Notes: generated by a model from the letters alone, not told the origin. 64,000 bases of DNA from an uncultured Eubacteriales bacterium (GCA_902491535.1 CABUHS010000007.1:1-64000), one strand, 5' to 3'. Counted from the stretch's first letter, positions 1 through 8,817 are shown. Numbers and translations are program-made.

Positions 1-1593
1 ATCCACCTTTACAAAACAGTGGCCACTTGACTTGTCATTGTTGTGTACTTCGATCCGCTCAATCAATGCGTTTACAAGCGTTGGGGTAAGCTCCGTAATA
101 TCCGTCAGTTCACGCAGGGTACGGAGCAGCAGCCTTAAATCTGTAACCTTCTGCTTCGCTTCCTGTAATGTCTTTTGACTGTCGGCAACTTCCTGAGTCA
201 ACGCTTTCTGCTCTTTTTCGTAGCTTTGGAGCATTTTAGAAAAGCGTTCATCAGACAATACGCCGCTTGCGTTCTGCTCGAACACCTTTTCAATCAGCCT
301 GTCGATTTCGGCAATTCTCCTTGTACCCTGTTCCACCGTCTGTTGGAGTTTTTTGTGTTCTTTCTGCCGCATGGCGTTTGTTTTCTTCGCCAGCATATAC
401 AGAAATACCGTTTCGTGGCACTTCACGAAGTCCGCTAAACCGCTGATGGCTTCAAATACAAGCTTTTCAAGCACAACATCCCGGATATAGTGGATTTGGC
501 AAGAGCCTCTGCCATCCTTGTAGTTGGAACATCGCCAAAATTCCTGATTGCGTTTCAGGCTCTTTGCAGCGCAGAAATGCAGCTTTGCGCCGCAGTCAGG
601 GCAGTACACCAATCCCGAAAACAGACTTGTCCTGCCTGTTGCGGTAGGTCTGCGGCGGTGCTGACGAAGTTCCTGCACTCTCAGCCATTGCTCCTCAGAG
701 ATTATCGGCTCCTGCATATTCGGGATAACCTGATGTTCCTCCGACGGCTTGTAGATGGTTTTATGCACCTTGTAGCTGACAGTGGTGGTTTTGAAATTCA
801 CCGCACAGCCGGTGTACTGCCTGTTTTCAAGAATACCTACAATCGTTTTCTGATCCCAACTATACGGATTAGCTGGTACTTTCTGTGCGTGACTTCTACC
901 GATAGAGTCATAGTAGGCAGATGGAACAAGGATTTTCTCTTTTTCCAACTGTCTTGCAATCTGCGACGGGCCACGCCCGGCAAGGCAAAGCGCATAGACT
1001 TTGCGTACCACCTCGGCGGCTGGATCGTCAATTAGCCATTGCTTTTTATCTTCTTCGGATTTTTTGTATCCGAACGGAATTGACGGTGAAACACGTTCGC
1101 CGTGTTCTGCTTTGGATTGCCACACTGCACGGATTTTCTTTGAAGTCTGTGCCGCATACCACTCATTAAAAATATTGTGGAACGGCATCATCTCAACGCC
1201 ATCACCGGTTAAAGTATCTACTCTCTCCTGTATATCGATAAAACGGATACCCAGCGACGGATAGACCACCTGCGTCAGTCTACCCATTTCCACCTGTTCA
1301 CGACCGAAGCGAGAGAGGTCTTTTACAATAATCGTACCGATTTCTCCGTTCTCCACCATACACTCCATACGAATAAAATCTGGTCTTTGAAAGGTTGTAC
1401 CTGACACCCCGTCGTCCACAAAAAACATTGTGTTGGTGTATCCCTCTTTTCGTGCGAAGTCGGAGAGTATCTGCTTCTGATTGGTTATAGAATTGGATTC
1501 CTCGTCCTTATTGTCATCGTCTACGGATAGTCTGCAATATAAAGCTGTGATTTTTTCATCTGTCTGCCCGTTTAATTTCGTTGCTGTTGTCAT
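1..1593 (-). CDS. TnpX-like large serine recombinase (3' end outside window)
   Basis: Site-specific recombinase that would excise and integrate the surrounding mobile element. I translated it from the ATG at 1591-1593; 531 codons are in the window and the frame is still open at base 1. The N-terminal resolvase domain has the catalytic-serine motif ALYCRLSVDDD and the downstream FVDDGVSGTTFQRPDF and IIVKDLSRFGRE motifs. A recombinase domain follows, with a zinc-ribbon pair (CPDCGAK, then C-x-N at the RCSNY stretch) and a C-terminal coiled coil typical of Tn4451/TnpX and Tn5397/TndX relatives. The start has an AAGGAG sequence just upstream. An inverted repeat (CAACAGGG/CCCTGTTG, 1613-1651) lies before the gene. 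Its position directly downstream of mobC-relaxase-parB-tnpW-like genes matches Tn4451-family elements. The family is nearly certain; the extent is partial only because the window ends. Confidence 0.93.
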   Translation of the reverse strand, partial: MTTATKLNGQTDEKITALYCRLSVDDDNKDEESNSITNQKQILSDFARKEGYTNTMFFVDDGVSGTTFQRPDFIRMECMVENGEIGTIIVKDLSRFGREQVEMGRLTQVVYPSLGIRFIDIQERVDTLTGDGVEMMPFHNIFNEWYAAQTSKKIRAVWQSKAEHGERVSPSIPFGYKKSEEDKKQWLIDDPAAEVVRKVYALCLAGRGPSQIARQLEKEKILVPSAYYDSIGRSHAQKVPANPYSWDQKTIVGILENRQYTGCAVNFKTTTVSYKVHKTIYKPSEEHQVIPNMQEPIISEEQWLRVQELRQHRRRPTATGRTSLFSGLVYCPDCGAKLHFCAAKSLKRNQEFWRCSNYKDGRGSCQIHYIRDVVLEKLVFEAISGLADFVKCHETVFLYMLAKKTNAMRQKEHKKLQQTVEQGTRRIAEIDRLIEKVFEQNASGVLSDERFSKMLQSYEKEQKALTQEVADSQKTLQEAKQKVTDLRLLLRTLRELTDITELTPTLVNALIERIEVHNNDKSSGHCFVKVD

Positions 1594-1679
1594 AAATCCT
1601 TTCTCCTTTCCGACAACAGGGCATAGCAAAGGCAAAATTATCCTACTATACCCTGTTGCCTTTTTCTACTGTGCGATCG

Positions 1680-1958
1680 TCAAATCAGCTTTTCGGCCAG
1701 TATCAGTTCCTTGAATTGCTCCATAACGCATTGCCTGCCTTTCGGATTAAAATGCGTGGAGATTTCATAGGTTGTCTCGCCGATTTTTATTTGAAAATTA
1801 TCTTCACCAAAGCGGCGTACTTTGCCGTAATCAAAAAGACAGTCCTTGCTTCGGGGCAGTAAATAATCCACAATGCAGATTTCTTCGTTTTCATCTATCG
1901 GCTCAGGCGGTATAACATACACCGCTTTATCGTTCTGTAAAATATCTGTTTTCTTCAT
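1680..1958 (-). CDS. small transposon-encoded protein, TnpW-like
   Basis: A 92-residue protein. Its C-terminal half (KIGETTYEISTHF, then a helix ending in LILAEKLI) resembles the conserved segment of small TnpW proteins found next to serine recombinases in Tn4451-like elements. The N-terminal half, which is acidic, does not remind me of anything. It lies 8 nt after parB and 86 nt before the recombinase, so it is probably cotranscribed with the mobilization genes. The biochemical function of TnpW is not established. The assignment rests on motif recall and position only; it may equally be an element-specific protein of unknown role. Confidence 0.55.
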   Translation of the reverse strand: MKKTDILQNDKAVYVIPPEPIDENEEICIVDYLLPRSKDCLFDYGKVRRFGEDNFQIKIGETTYEISTHFNPKGRQCVMEQFKELILAEKLI

Positions 1959-1966
1959 ATCGCCGC

Positions 1967-2851
1967 CTACCTTTCATCACGGCTTCTGCGGCTTCGTTCC
2001 AATTTTCTGTTGTAGTCGTAAAGCAGTTTCAGGATGGTATCAGTCATCTGTTTTTGCGTGTAATTTTTAGGGAAGAATCCTCTCAGGTCCTGAACCTTAA
2101 AGCTGATGCGCTCAGTCTGATTGGCTTTTTCTTCGGACATAATCTCATAAATACTATCCGAAGAAAGAGTGCCTTGCTGTGCCGCTTTCTTCATGCGGAT
2201 ACTCTGTGCGTGGGAGGGGGTGCAGTCGTTCAGGCTCATTGCGTCAAGCAAGATTTTCTGTTGATTTTCGGAAAGATACGACAACTCAACAGCAGGGCTG
2301 AGAGCAATTACGCCCTCGTCAACCTTGTCAAGCAGTTCGGGAATAAGATGAGTTAAGCGGATATATCTGAATACTTGGTCACGGCTCTCGTTCTGTGATT
2401 TGCCGATTTCGGCGGCAGTATCGGACTTTGTCGCAGCTTGCGACAAAGTTAAATCCGTTCGCTTGCCCTGTGCTTTCTTTGCTTCCATTTTCATTTTGTA
2501 GGAGTAGGCTTTCTCGCTTGGGAGTATCCGTTCACGGTGCAGATTACTGTCTACCACCGCAATCATCGCTTCGTTTCGGTCAAGGGGATAAATTAAAGCA
2601 GGAACTTCTGAAAGTCCTGCTTTTATGGCGGCGTGTAGTCTGCGGTGTCCTGAAACAACTTCATATTCATCCGTATTTTCAATCGGGCGGACGATCAGCG
2701 GACAAAGTAAGCCTTGTTCTTTGATACTCTCAGTCAGAATATCCATATTCTCGTCGTCCAACACCTTAAAGGGATGTCCCTCAAAGGTGCGGAGCTTATC
2801 CACCCCGATATTCGCCGCCTTTTTCTTCGGCGGGTTCATTGTATTTATCAT
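1967..2851 (-). CDS. ParB/RepB/Spo0J-family partition-like protein
   Basis: A 294-residue ParB-family protein. The N-terminal ParB/sulfiredoxin-like nuclease-fold domain (about residues 15-110) has the box II signature VVSGHRRLHAAIKAG and the ERILPSEKAYSYK motif. It is followed by a helix-turn-helix region (TLSQAATKSDTAAEIGKS) and a C-terminal basic tail. ParB proteins bind DNA and, in chromosomal or plasmid form, spread from parS as CTP-dependent clamps. In Tn4451-type elements this gene sits between relaxase and recombinase and is thought to help maintenance or regulate transfer. No ParA partner is in the window. The start overlaps the relaxase stop (ATGA arrangement), which indicates translational coupling. 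Confidence 0.9.
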   Translation of the reverse strand: MINTMNPPKKKAANIGVDKLRTFEGHPFKVLDDENMDILTESIKEQGLLCPLIVRPIENTDEYEVVSGHRRLHAAIKAGLSEVPALIYPLDRNEAMIAVVDSNLHRERILPSEKAYSYKMKMEAKKAQGKRTDLTLSQAATKSDTAAEIGKSQNESRDQVFRYIRLTHLIPELLDKVDEGVIALSPAVELSYLSENQQKILLDAMSLNDCTPSHAQSIRMKKAAQQGTLSSDSIYEIMSEEKANQTERISFKVQDLRGFFPKNYTQKQMTDTILKLLYDYNRKLERSRRSRDER

Positions 2852-4200
2852 CGTTCATACCTTCTTTCTTTGTGCTTCATTGCTATGGCAGTTTCCATCT
2901 GCCGTTCGGTTTCGAGCAGTTTTTCAAATCTCGGTATCTTTTCGAGGATTGCCCTTGCGATGGATAGTTCTTTTCGCAAAGGCTTGATTTTTGCGGTAAT
3001 ATCTCTCGCTTCGGCGTTCAGCGTTTCGCTTTTCTTATGGCGGTTTCGGTTATATACCGCTTGCCGATCATTTTCCAAAGCGGAGATTTGCGCCCGTGTT
3101 TCGCTGATAAACGAAACAAGCTCCTGCGGAGAATCAATCTGCTTCTCACATAGGAACTTGTATTCATCAAGGGTTTTATTCAGTTTTGCTACCTCCTGAC
3201 GCATTTCGGGCGAAAGCGGTCGGGGAGAAGCAGGAGCAAGATTGTTGCCTGTAATCAGCTTGCATAACTCGATAATCAGTTCAAATAATGCCTGTATGCC
3301 ATCCATACGCCGCATTTTACGGTACTCGATTTCAAACAGAAGCAACGGCGTGTATTTCGGCTTGTGGAACGGAACATAACCGACATACTGCTGGTTATCT
3401 AAAAGTCGTTCACGGATAGCGGCAGGCGTATATTCCTTGCCTAAACGGTCTATTCGAATTGCCCTCTGCCAGCTTGGCGCTTTTACGGAATAGTGGGCAA
3501 AGCTTTCATCACGCTGTATCTCATAACCCATATCCTTTAAGCGTATTTCAAAGGCTTTGAAATTGGTGGACTGAGCAAGTGCGGTGTCAATATCCGCTTT
3601 CAAAATCTCTCGGTGTGACATACCGCCGCTTTGCTTAAGCCAGTATTCCTTTTCCTTCCCACCGTAAAATTCGGCTTCTTTTAAGACGCTTTTGCCGTAT
3701 TCCAGACATACAGCGTCGGAGATTTCACGAAGCCTGTGGTGATCTGAGATATGATTTTCAAACTTCCTGCCGGTCTTAAAGGATACGGAGTTTACAACAA
3801 AATGGTTATGGAGATTATCGGTATTAAGGTGAGTGGTGACAACGATTTCATAATCCGTGCCCCACATACGCCTTGCGGTTTCCAAACCGATTTTGTGTGC
3901 TTCTTCGGGTGTTACTTCCCCCGTCTGAAAACTCTGATACCCGTGATACGCCACATTGCCGCCTGTTTTACCGAAGCGCTTTTTCGTTGCTGTCATACGC
4001 TCATAAGCTCTTTTAGCGTTGCAGTTGATACCGCTGACATACATATGCTTATCGGTCTTTTTATCGTTGGAAACATACTGCAAGGCGGCGTAGAGATCGC
4101 TGTCCACATACTTTCTATCAATGGTCTTGTCTGGGTTTTCCGCATAGTCAATCACTTCTTTCAGCCTGCTTTTGACAGGCCAGAAGCCAGTGGTAGCCAT
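2848..4200 (-). CDS. relaxase / mobilization nuclease
   Basis: A 450-residue relaxase that should nick oriT and pilot the strand during conjugative mobilization. The N-terminal domain has the MOB-type three-histidine metal-binding motif HLNTDNLHNHFVVNS at about residues 122-136. The likely catalytic tyrosines are in the first 60 residues. The C-terminal third is helical and charged, consistent with a relaxosome-binding coiled coil. The start codon directly abuts the mobC stop, and parB overlaps its 3' end, so mobC-relaxase-parB form one transcription unit. No type IV secretion genes are visible here, so the element is mobilizable by a helper, or its transfer genes lie outside the window. Confidence 0.93.
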   Translation of the reverse strand: MATTGFWPVKSRLKEVIDYAENPDKTIDRKYVDSDLYAALQYVSNDKKTDKHMYVSGINCNAKRAYERMTATKKRFGKTGGNVAYHGYQSFQTGEVTPEEAHKIGLETARRMWGTDYEIVVTTHLNTDNLHNHFVVNSVSFKTGRKFENHISDHHRLREISDAVCLEYGKSVLKEAEFYGGKEKEYWLKQSGGMSHREILKADIDTALAQSTNFKAFEIRLKDMGYEIQRDESFAHYSVKAPSWQRAIRIDRLGKEYTPAAIRERLLDNQQYVGYVPFHKPKYTPLLLFEIEYRKMRRMDGIQALFELIIELCKLITGNNLAPASPRPLSPEMRQEVAKLNKTLDEYKFLCEKQIDSPQELVSFISETRAQISALENDRQAVYNRNRHKKSETLNAEARDITAKIKPLRKELSIARAILEKIPRFEKLLETERQMETAIAMKHKERRYER

Positions 4201-4503
4201 TTACACCGCCTGCCTTTCTTTTTGGGGTAAGATTAACTCGGCTGTGATTTCATCAATGAGGGCAATGATTTTTTCTTCGGTATCCACCGTGATTTTGCCC
4301 TCGCATACAACGCAGAGTTCATCTAACTTGTCGCTGAAGGAGAAAAACACTTCGGGTAAGACTGCTCTCGGCATATATCCCAAAGCACGCTGACGGAGAT
4401 ATTCTGATACGGAAAGTCCGCACTTTTTAGCGTTACGCTCAATCAGATTTTTCTCGTTTTCGCTTACACGGATAAACAGATTTTTATTCTTTACTTCATT
4501 CAT
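4201..4503 (-). CDS. mobC: MobC-like relaxosome accessory protein
   Basis: A 100-residue protein with an N-terminal ribbon-helix-helix style DNA-binding segment (FIRVSENEKNLIERNAKKCG, then SVSEYLRQRALGY). This pattern is typical of MobC proteins that bind oriT and help the relaxase melt and nick the DNA. The C-terminal half is a helical, acidic segment. It is the first gene of the mobilization operon, and the non-coding region directly upstream is the natural place for oriT. The RBS (AAGGACTG) lies just upstream of the ATG. The size and gene order match Tn4451-type and related mobilizable elements. Confidence 0.85.
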   Translation of the reverse strand: MNEVKNKNLFIRVSENEKNLIERNAKKCGLSVSEYLRQRALGYMPRAVLPEVFFSFSDKLDELCVVCEGKITVDTEEKIIALIDEITAELILPQKERQAV

Positions 4504-5160
4504 AACATCAGTCCTTTCCTTGAATTTGGGGTGTTAGGGGCAGTAGCCCCTAAAGTGAAATCGGCTCTCAAAGCCGATTGGGGCGGAAACTGTCAATACA
4601 GTTTCCCTGCTTGTTACAGCACGCGACATCTCCGCCGCCTTTCCCGTGGGTGTTTTGCCGGTCTTCCCGAATGTTGTTTTTCTATCCCTGCCCCGGAGTC
4701 TCACCGCAGCGTCGTTTCGCTCTCTCTGCTCACACAAGAGGTCTTGGCAAAGTCATCTCCCATCCAGCCGGTCATTCAGTTGTAACCGGCTTTCGGGCAA
4801 CAAAAAAGCCGGCACACAAATGCGTACCGACTTCCCGCAAAAGGATAGACTTATCCCTTGCGGTGGTGGCTTCACATTCATGTAACCGGCTTTGAAATTC
4901 AAAGTCGAAACTATCCTTTACGCTTATCTGATTGCCGACAGTTCAAGGCAGTTTCAGAAGCGGCGGTATTTTCTCTTAGCATACCGTAGGCGTTGTCCGG
5001 CTCTCAGCCGTCTATCCAAAATCTGTGAAGAAAGATATTCAGTTGTTCCTCTCCTGCGAGAATACTTTATTATACTTGATAGAACAACCGTTTGTCAATA
5101 CTTCTGCAAAAATTTCTTGTATATTTTTTCGGAGAGTAGGGCATACTATTTTATTTGGGC
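4504..5160. other. non-coding region of the mobile element, candidate oriT
   Basis: No convincing gene is seen in this stretch. A short inverted repeat (AGGGGC AGTA GCCCCT, 4536-4551) lies just upstream of mobC. The 13-mer TGTAACCGGCTTT occurs at 4781-4793 and again at 4881-4893, exactly 100 bp apart. The first copy is followed by AAAAAAGCCGGC, which can pair with it to form a hairpin. Small repeats close to mobC are what an oriT usually shows, but no nic-site consensus was recognised. Several weak open frames cross the region; all lack an RBS and a recognisable domain. Confidence 0.4.
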
Positions 5161-5204
5161 AAAAAATCAGCCGATGAACTGTCTTATTCACAAGTTCATC
5201 GGCT
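5161..5204 (-). terminator. intrinsic terminator of the cargo operon
   Basis: A perfect 12-bp stem, AGCCGATGAACT (5169-5180) with AGTTCATCGGCT (5193-5204). On the minus strand the stem is followed by GATTTTTTG. It lies about 10 bp after the stop of the alpha/beta hydrolase gene and closes the long minus-strand cargo block. Confidence 0.8.
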
Positions 5205-5214
5205 CTGACCTTTT

Positions 5215-6204
5215 TTATACTAAGTTTTTATTAAAAAAATCCACTAACCTGTCAAACGGAATAATATCTGTTTTATCATATAAATCCGTATGAACGGCTT
5301 CCGGGATAATCAGCAGTTCCTTGTTGTCCGCATACTTGCTGTCCTTTGTCATGTTTGCAAAAGCGTCACGGCTGAAATAGCAGGAGTGTGCCTTTTCACC
5401 GTGTACTAACAGGACAGCAGAACGAATTTCGTTTGCATAGTGCAGAATCGGCATGTTCAGGAACGAAAGGGACGAAGTGATATTCCAGCCACCGTTGGAG
5501 TTCAGGCTTCTTTCGTGATAACCACGCTCTGTCTTATAGTAGTCGTAGTAATCCTTGACAAAGAACGGTGCGTAATCAGGCAAAGGATCAATCACACCGC
5601 CGCCAAGAGCATAAGAACCGTTTTTATAATCAACAATTCTCTGCTCATTCATTGCTTTGCGCTTTTCGTATCTTGCCTGCTCGCTGTCCTCGCTGTCAAA
5701 GTAACCGTTGGCAGTACAGCGTGTCATATCGTACATTGTCATAACGGCTGTCGCTTTAATCCTTGTATCAATAGCAGCGGCGTTCATTGCCATACCGCCC
5801 CAACCGCAGATACCGATAATGCCTATTCTTTCGGGATCAACATTTTCCTGAACAGAAAGAAAATCTACCGCAGCACAAAAGTCCTCGGTATTGATGTCGG
5901 GAGAAGCAACATAGCGGGGTTCTCCGCCGCTTTCCCCTGTAAAGGACGGATCAAAGGCGATTGTTAAAAAGCCTCTTTCCGCCATTGTCTGTGCGTACAG
6001 TCCCGATGATTGCTCCTTGACTGCACCGAACGGACCGCTGACCGCAATAGCAGGCAGCTTGCCGTCTGCATTTTTGGGTACATACATATCAGCGGCAAGC
6101 GTAATGCCGTAGCGGTTATGAAATGTTACCTTGCTGTGATTGACCTTTTCGCTTTTCGGGAAAGTTTTATCCCATTCATTTGTTAATGTAAGTGTCTGAT
6201 TCAT
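5215..6204 (-). CDS. alpha/beta hydrolase, dienelactone-hydrolase/YcjY-like, Cys nucleophile
   Basis: A 329-residue cytoplasmic alpha/beta hydrolase without signal peptide. The nucleophile elbow reads IGICGWGG with Cys133 in the position of the usual Ser, as in dienelactone-hydrolase-like enzymes. An oxyanion-strand motif (AVSGPFG) lies at about residues 54-60, and a likely catalytic His is in the C-terminal PEAVHTDLY segment. The substrate is unknown; such proteins are often encoded beside flavodoxins and LysR regulators. It is the last gene of the cargo block, with a good RBS (GGAGG, 9 nt from ATG), and is followed by a strong terminator. It could be an ester, lactone or thioester hydrolase. 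The fold is certain; the activity is not. Confidence 0.82.
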   Translation of the reverse strand: MNQTLTLTNEWDKTFPKSEKVNHSKVTFHNRYGITLAADMYVPKNADGKLPAIAVSGPFGAVKEQSSGLYAQTMAERGFLTIAFDPSFTGESGGEPRYVASPDINTEDFCAAVDFLSVQENVDPERIGIIGICGWGGMAMNAAAIDTRIKATAVMTMYDMTRCTANGYFDSEDSEQARYEKRKAMNEQRIVDYKNGSYALGGGVIDPLPDYAPFFVKDYYDYYKTERGYHERSLNSNGGWNITSSLSFLNMPILHYANEIRSAVLLVHGEKAHSCYFSRDAFANMTKDSKYADNKELLIIPEAVHTDLYDKTDIIPFDRLVDFFNKNLV

Positions 6205-6244
6205 AGTAAATTACCTCCAAAATATATTTTTACTGTTTTTCGTG

Positions 6245-6811
6245 TCATGTTATATCTTTAATTTTCTTTGCGGGAATGCCGCCGACAATGGTATTTGCCG
6301 GAACATTTTTCGTTACAATAGCTCCCGCAGCAATTACCGCACCATCACCAACCGTAACACCGGGCAATACCATCGCATTTGCTCCGATCCATACATTCTT
6401 TCCTATATGAATAGGTGCAGGCTCCAGATTTGCACGCTGTTCAGGAATCATACAATGATTTAAAGTTGCAAGTACCACATTATGACCGAGTAATGCGCCG
6501 TCATCAATGGTAATCCCGCCTTGATCCTGAAATTTGCACCCGCTGTTAAAGAAAACATGATTTCCAATCGTAATATTTTTCCCACAGTCCGTATAAAAGG
6601 GAGGGAAAATGCCCAGTGTATCGTTCACCGGCTTCCCTGTCAGCTTTGAGAATATTTCTCTTATTTCCTCCGGCGTGCGATAGCTGTTGTTGAGTTCTGC
6701 CGTCAGTTTCAGCGCTTCCTGCGAAAGCATACTCATATACTGATGTGTTTCCGAGCCGGCGATTACAGTTTTGCCACTGTTCATATGTGCAAGAAAATCC
6801 TTTAGTTCCAT
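6245..6811 (-). CDS. sugar/xenobiotic O-acetyltransferase (left-handed beta-helix, MAT type)
   Basis: A 188-residue hexapeptide-repeat acetyltransferase of the maltose/galactoside acetyltransferase (LacA/Maa) group. An N-terminal helical segment (about residues 1-60) is followed by hexapeptide coils ([47 protein letters not shown]). The catalytic His is in ATLNHCM, near residue 118. These enzymes transfer acetyl from acetyl-CoA to a sugar or drug hydroxyl; the natural acceptor is often unknown. RBS GGGAGG lies 5 nt from the ATG. It is in the same direction and closely spaced with its neighbours, so it probably belongs to the shorter LysR-regulated transcript that starts near 10.65 kb. A second, distinct family member is at 60966-61619. 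Confidence 0.88.
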   Translation of the reverse strand: MELKDFLAHMNSGKTVIAGSETHQYMSMLSQEALKLTAELNNSYRTPEEIREIFSKLTGKPVNDTLGIFPPFYTDCGKNITIGNHVFFNSGCKFQDQGGITIDDGALLGHNVVLATLNHCMIPEQRANLEPAPIHIGKNVWIGANAMVLPGVTVGDGAVIAAGAIVTKNVPANTIVGGIPAKKIKDIT

Positions 6812-6835
6812 CGTATCCTCCCATTCTTTCTGTTT

Positions 6836-7585
6836 TTATTCTAATGAAAAAGTAACGGTAACATCTCCGCTGCCGAGTGCGTCTTTCCAACCTGACAGAT
6901 CATCTATTCTTCCAAGCCTTGTATAGCTCCACGAATTAGAGCCGTAAAAAATAACGATTTGATTTCCGTTATATAAAACAATATCGCCTGACTGCGTAGT
7001 TGTTTGTTTATTGCTGGTCGGTAAACTTGTTCCCAGCGGGCCGACCTTTTCAAAGCCGGAATAATCGCTCATTTGAATGACAACCGGCGCTTCACGCATC
7101 ATATCCACGAGAGCGTCCACCGCTGCATTGCTTTCCAAAGTTGCTGTAAAACTGTTATTCCCGATTTGAAGATTCATTTTTTCCACTTTGCTTTCCTCCG
7201 GGGTTGAATTATCACTTGGCTGCGATACCGGCGGGATTGATTCCACCGGCGGTTTGGTCTGTTGTGTATTTGACGAATCAGAACTGTTTGGGCGATTATT
7301 TGATGTTGCACCGCCAGATGATACATCAGGTTTATTCTGCGAATTTGTTCCCGGCAAAGAATCGTCAGTTTGATTTGGAGCAGACGCATTGCCCGCCGTA
7401 GAGTTTTCCTTTTCTGTATCAGAACTCATATCGCCGGCAGAACTGTCATTGGCAGTTTGCGTTGTTCCGCTGCTCGATGGTAACGATGTTTCGGTGCTGC
7501 TGCCGTTTTGCCTGCCTGCATAGCCCGACAGGATGATTGTAAAGGCCACAATACACGCAAACACAGAAAATAGCTTTCGTTTCAT
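6836..7585 (-). CDS. secreted cyclophilin-like fold protein, lipobox cysteine missing
   Basis: A 249-residue exported protein. A signal peptide (residues 1 to about 23) is followed by a low-complexity Ser/Thr/Asn/Pro linker (about 25-130), then a cyclophilin-like domain (MNLQIGNNSF to the end) of the kind that often accompanies flavodoxins in Firmicutes. The signal peptide ends in IILSGYAG where the usual lipobox would be LSGCAG. The codon is TAT instead of TGT, so the lipid-anchoring cysteine is lost. The protein may be released, stay membrane-bound by its signal sequence, or be non-functional. It ends with the conserved GDVTVTFSLE segment. The gene lies between the flavodoxin and acetyltransferase genes in the same operon. 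The ligand of this domain is unknown. Confidence 0.82.
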   Translation of the reverse strand: MKRKLFSVFACIVAFTIILSGYAGRQNGSSTETSLPSSSGTTQTANDSSAGDMSSDTEKENSTAGNASAPNQTDDSLPGTNSQNKPDVSSGGATSNNRPNSSDSSNTQQTKPPVESIPPVSQPSDNSTPEESKVEKMNLQIGNNSFTATLESNAAVDALVDMMREAPVVIQMSDYSGFEKVGPLGTSLPTSNKQTTTQSGDIVLYNGNQIVIFYGSNSWSYTRLGRIDDLSGWKDALGSGDVTVTFSLE

Positions 7586-7586
7586 C

Positions 7587-8126
7587 TTAAACCGCCTTTC
7601 CCATTTCGTAGGCTTTTGTCAAAGCTGAATGTCCGTCAATTTCTCCAACACCGGCTACACCGCCTGCGAATACCGTACCGGCAAGACGTGCTTTCGGGAA
7701 ACATTCAATCCAGCCTTCCAGTCCGTTTATTGCACGACCGTCCACACCTTCTTCGTCCTCTGCCGCAGTGGATAAAAAGTAAATATCCCGGAAAGCATAA
7801 TCCGCAGAAAACAGAGGATTGGCTCGGTCGAGCATAGTTTTCATCTGCCCCGACATTTCGTAATAATAAATGGGGGTGGCAAACACCAGCACATCCGCCG
7901 TCAACATTTTTTGTGCAATCATATCGGCGTCGTCGTGAATGACGCAACGCCCCGTTTTTTGACAGGTAAGGCAGCCCTTACAAAAGCCGATGACTTTATC
8001 GTAAAGACTGATTTTTTCTACGGTATTGCCGCCGTCCACAACCCCTTTTAGAAATGCATCAGCCAAGGTTTCCGAATTTCCGTTTTTACGGGGGCTGGTT
8101 GAAATAATTAAGACTTTTTTATTCAT
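7587..8126 (-). CDS. flavodoxin-like NAD(P)H-dependent FMN reductase
   Basis: A flavodoxin-fold oxidoreductase of about 179 residues. The FMN phosphate loop is STSPRKNGNSE near the N-terminus. It is followed by FCKGCLTCQKTGRCVIHDD, the cysteine-bearing segment typical of this family, and ATPIYYYEMSGQMK for flavin contact. I chose the second ATG (8124-8126) because GGAG lies 9 nt upstream of it; the first ATG (8139-8141) has no RBS. Family members reduce quinones, nitro or azo compounds with FMN. The C-terminus overlaps the upstream edge of the cyclophilin-like gene by a 1-nt gap, so the two are tightly coupled. Confidence 0.9.
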   Translation of the reverse strand: MNKKVLIISTSPRKNGNSETLADAFLKGVVDGGNTVEKISLYDKVIGFCKGCLTCQKTGRCVIHDDADMIAQKMLTADVLVFATPIYYYEMSGQMKTMLDRANPLFSADYAFRDIYFLSTAAEDEEGVDGRAINGLEGWIECFPKARLAGTVFAGGVAGVGEIDGHSALTKAYEMGKAV

Positions 8127-8156
8127 AATGATATTCTCCATTTCTATCTATTCGGT

Positions 8157-8768
8157 TTACTCAAAGAGAAGCCGTAGCAGTACGATCACGCCAAAGAGAG
8201 AAAGCATACTGCCAAATATCCGATTCATATAGCGGAAACTGAATTTCGCTGTTTTTTTCTTGATAATATGGGTTACTGCGGTAAGCATTCCCCACCAAAT
8301 ATAAGTACCTGTAAATACGCCGGTTACAAGCAATATTCCTCGCAGCCGTCCTGTACCCGCTGAAATACCGAAATAGGAAAACGCAAACAGGAATGTAAGT
8401 ATTGCCGCAGGATTCGTAATACCGACAGCAAAAGAGGATAGGAACATCTTAATCGGGTTTATTGTTTCAACCTTTGCACCGGCTGTATTTTCCTTTTTCA
8501 TCAGCAGACGGATTCCCAAAAACAACACAAAACCGCCGCCGAGAATATTGATAACAACTTGATATTTCAGCAGGAAGTCGGAAATGAGGGTAAGGCCAAA
8601 CACACCTACAACCGCATAGAAGCAATCGGCAACAGAAGAACCTAAGCCTGTAAACAGCCCTGCTTTAATTCCTCCGTTCCAAGTTCGCTGAACGGTCATT
8701 GTTCCTACTGCGCCAACCGGCAAGCCAAACAACAAACCGATTAAAATTCCTCGCAGCAAATAGTCCAT
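8157..8768 (-). CDS. LysE/RhtB-family exporter
   Basis: A 203-residue integral membrane protein with six predicted helices and the LysE-family N-terminal signature GLLFGLPVGAVGTMTVQRT, plus the NPAAILTFLFAF motif near residue 120. Relatives export basic or neutral amino acids, homoserine lactones or related small amphiphiles. It lies in the cargo block between DUF3737 and the flavodoxin gene, with a good SD (GAGGTGATGAGGG). The context with a secreted amide hydrolase and an AMP ligase suggests export of an amino acid or amine released by the pathway, but that is inference only. Confidence 0.85.
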   Translation of the reverse strand: MDYLLRGILIGLLFGLPVGAVGTMTVQRTWNGGIKAGLFTGLGSSVADCFYAVVGVFGLTLISDFLLKYQVVINILGGGFVLFLGIRLLMKKENTAGAKVETINPIKMFLSSFAVGITNPAAILTFLFAFSYFGISAGTGRLRGILLVTGVFTGTYIWWGMLTAVTHIIKKKTAKFSFRYMNRIFGSMLSLFGVIVLLRLLFE

Positions 8769-8817
8769 CCCTCATCACCTCATTTCCGCTTCCGCTTATT
8801 TTTTATGATGAATATCG

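Noticed and set aside
4534..4737. 67-codon minus-strand frame rich in Arg/Thr
   Set aside because: It lies in the repeat-rich region upstream of mobC, has no RBS or known domain, and this kind of frame is usual shadow coding near transfer origins.
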